Of a stretch of 6,317 nt of DNA, positions 5,121 through 6,317 are shown piece by piece. Source of the stretch: Gulosibacter sediminis (GTDB taxonomy: Bacteria; Actinomycetota; Actinomycetes; Actinomycetales; Microbacteriaceae); contig NZ_JACXJG010000018.1 in assembly GCF_014904065.1 (NCBI RefSeq), positions 32,600 to 38,916 on the forward strand, in the 5' to 3' direction. Position numbers and translations under genes: made by a program. Under the pieces are notes generated by a model. That model worked only from the letters and a program-made list of their open reading frames with translations. It was not told the origin of the DNA and searched no databases. How positions within the stretch are numbered: position 1 is the first letter of the stretch; each line of letters starts with the position of its first letter.

Positions 5121-6094
5121 ACATCTTCGACATTATTATCTGGCCGTTGCGGTGGGTGATTGAGCTCATCCTCGTCGGTGCGCACACCGCGTGGACAGCT
5201 CTCGGCCTGCCAGAGGACAGCGGCTGGACATGGGTGCTGTCGATCATGATCATCGTGCTTGTCGTCCGCTCGGCGATGATCCCGCTCATGGTCCGGCAGA
5301 TCAAGTCGATGCGCGGCATGATGGAGCTGCAGCCTGAACTCAAGAAGATTCAGGACAAGTACAAGGGCAAGCGCGACCAGTTCTCGCAGCAGGCCATGCA
5401 GCAAGAGACCATGGCGCTCTACAAGAAGCACGGCTCGAGCCCGCTCTCGAGCTGCTGGCCGATGCTCATCCAGATGCCGATCTTCTTCTCGCTGTATCGC
5501 GTGCTGAACACCGCGAACCACAGTGAGGCCGGCGTTGGCCTTATGAGCCAGGACCACGCCGTGCTGCTCGCGAACTCCGAAATTTTCGGGGCACCGCTGA
5601 GCTCGATTCTGTCGCAGGCCAACGGCAACACGAACATCATCGTCGTCGCGATCGTGCTCATCGTGCTCATGGTCGGTACGCAGTTCTTCACACAGCGCCA
5701 GATCACCTCGCAGAACATCTCGGAGGCCGCGAAGGCTTCGCCGATGTTCCGTCAGCAGCAGATGCTCATGTACTTGCTGCCGCTCGTCATGGCGGTTTCG
5801 GGCTTCATGTTCCCGATCGGCCTCATGGTTTACTGGCTGCTCACGAACATCTGGACCACCGGTCAGCAGTGGTGGACCATCCGCAACATGCCGACTCCTG
5901 GTTCGGACGCGTACAAGAAGCGCGTCGAGCGTCTCAAGGAAAAGGGCAAGTGGGACGACCACCCCGACAACCCCGCCAACCGCATCGTGCGCGACGGTAA
6001 GACGCAGCGTCAGCTCGAGCTCGAGGCGCAGGAAAACGGCGGGCAGCGACAGCAGCCGGTGTCGAAGAATCGCAAGAAGAAAAAGAGGAAGTAG
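5117..6094 (+). CDS. yidC: Membrane protein insertase YidC (Oxa1 family)
   Basis: YidC inserts and folds membrane proteins, alone or with SecYEG. The 325-residue product is the short Gram-positive form without the large periplasmic domain of Gram-negative YidC. Hydrophobic segments are seen at about 12-31, 37-57, 113-131, 172-190 and 215-243. Arg51, in LVVRSAMIPL, is the conserved groove arginine. A polar, helical-hairpin cytoplasmic loop spans about 58-108. The C-terminal tail ends in a very basic run (SKNRKKKKRK) that probably binds ribosomes, as in other short YidC proteins. I see no lipobox at the N-terminus, unlike SpoIIIJ-type lipoproteins. The start ATG 5117 overlaps the yidD stop; a weak GAAAGG (5099-5104) lies 12 nt upstream. 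A strong terminator follows at 6109-6151. Confidence 0.97.
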   Translation: MNIFDIIIWPLRWVIELILVGAHTAWTALGLPEDSGWTWVLSIMIIVLVVRSAMIPLMVRQIKSMRGMMELQPELKKIQDKYKGKRDQFSQQAMQQETMALYKKHGSSPLSSCWPMLIQMPIFFSLYRVLNTANHSEAGVGLMSQDHAVLLANSEIFGAPLSSILSQANGNTNIIVVAIVLIVLMVGTQFFTQRQITSQNISEAAKASPMFRQQQMLMYLLPLVMAVSGFMFPIGLMVYWLLTNIWTTGQQWWTIRNMPTPGSDAYKKRVERLKEKGKWDDHPDNPANRIVRDGKTQRQLELEAQENGGQRQQPVSKNRKKKKRK

Positions 6095-6108
6095 GCAGTA
6101 GCGATACG

Positions 6109-6151
6109 GTGCACGGGCACCGAGCCAGCGAGGTTCGGTGCCCGTTTGCAC
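6109..6151 (+). terminator. Hairpin terminator downstream of yidC
   Basis: CGGGCACCGA (6114-6123) pairs perfectly with TCGGTGCCCG (6135-6144); the stem extends inwards through a G-U and two G-C pairs to leave a 5-nt AGCGA loop. Outside it A6113 pairs with T6145, or GTGCA (6109-6113) pairs with TGCAC (6147-6151) across a 2-nt bulge. A short TTT (6145-6147) follows the main stem. It starts 15 nt after the yidC stop, so it likely ends or attenuates the rpmH-yidC transcript. The U-tract is short. Confidence 0.8.
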
Positions 6152-6170
6152 ATGTACGGGCGGATGCGCG

Positions 6171-6184
6171 ATTACCGGTAATCT
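6171..6184 (+). promoter_or_regulatory. Palindrome overlapping a -10-like box before jag
   Basis: ATTACCGGTAAT (6171-6182) is a perfect 12-bp palindrome, and its right half overlaps TAATCT (6179-6184), the same -10 hexamer as the rpmH promoter. The start codon of the next gene is 24 nt beyond. No good -35 lies 16-19 bp upstream. This could be a promoter with an operator, but the evidence is short motifs only. Confidence 0.4.
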
Positions 6185-6207
6185 GGGGTGCTGAGAGAAG
6201 GAATGCA

Positions 6208-6317
6208 ATGAGCGCCAATGACATGACTGACCACGACGTCGTCGAAGACGAGCGTGTCGAATCCGTCACGGTTGACGAAGACGTGATTGACGACGACGTC
6301 ACCGACGAGGCCGTCAC
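6208..6317 (+). CDS. jag: Probable Jag/KH-R3H RNA-binding protein, N-terminal part only
   Basis: An open frame starts at ATG 6208 and runs off the window end (36 codons). It is preceded by AGAAGGA (6196-6202) at 5 nt spacing, a good ribosome site. The visible product, MSANDMTDHDVVEDERVESV followed by TVDEDVIDDDVTDEAV, is strikingly acidic, with about half of the residues Asp/Glu or Val. It has no catalytic motif. The KH and R3H domains that define Jag would lie downstream and are not visible. I assign it by position: the gene after yidC in this conserved cluster is normally jag, and actinobacterial members often begin with an acidic low-complexity stretch. The identity is therefore inferred from synteny, not from domains. 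Confidence 0.7.
   Translation, partial: MSANDMTDHDVVEDERVESVTVDEDVIDDDVTDEAV

Noticed and set aside
5024..6208. A 394-codon minus-strand open frame opposite yidC
   Set aside because: It is the shadow of yidC and the end of yidD: low-complexity His/Arg/Leu repeats, no recognisable domain, and it crosses the yidC terminator.
1..6317. A novel defence system, mobile element or CRISPR array
   Set aside because: All long reading frames fall into the conserved origin-region genes; no transposase, integrase, spaced repeat array or target-site duplication was seen.

Overview
This window is the chromosomal replication-origin neighbourhood of a high-G+C Gram-positive bacterium. The gene order is recF-dnaN-oriC-dnaA on the minus strand, running leftwards, and rpmH-rnpA-yidD-yidC-jag on the plus strand, running rightwards. 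This arrangement is classical for Actinobacteria. The short YidC, the 45-residue L34 protein, frequent GTG starts and the moderately high G+C content suggest Actinomycetota, most likely Micrococcales and plausibly a Microbacteriaceae-like lineage. The genus cannot be fixed from this sequence alone.

Left part (1-1789, minus strand): the N-terminal ~212 codons of recF run off the window edge. The complete dnaN (sliding clamp, 380 aa) lies 9 nt upstream of recF. Middle (1790-2274): the non-coding dnaN-dnaA interval is the predicted oriC. It holds a minus-oriented DnaA-box cluster next to an AT-richer, purine-repeat tract on the dnaN side. A longer plus-oriented cluster lies on the dnaA side, with many boxes 11-12 bp apart. 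Next comes dnaA (505 aa, minus strand), preceded by a 12-bp perfect inverted repeat just past its stop codon, and carrying an exact DnaA box inside its own coding sequence.

The 436-nt dnaA-rpmH divergent intergenic region carries a convergent DnaA-box pair upstream of dnaA and a good sigma-70-like promoter facing rpmH. The plus-strand cluster is compact: rpmH (L34), a 6-nt gap, rnpA (RNase P protein), yidD (membrane insertion efficiency factor), a 4-nt ATGA overlap, then yidC (membrane insertase). A strong hairpin terminator separates yidC from the start of an acidic protein whose position identifies it as the probable jag/KH-R3H protein (truncated by the window end).

The genes serve three linked jobs: starting replication (DnaA, oriC, clamp), repair at forks (RecF), and ribosome, tRNA and membrane-protein biogenesis (L34, RnpA, YidD, YidC, Jag). 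No mobile element, CRISPR array, tRNA or rRNA was seen. The gene content is ordinary core genome. The points worth a second look are regulatory: the architecture of the origin, the intragenic DnaA box, a possible leaderless start for rpmH, and a palindrome over the jag promoter.
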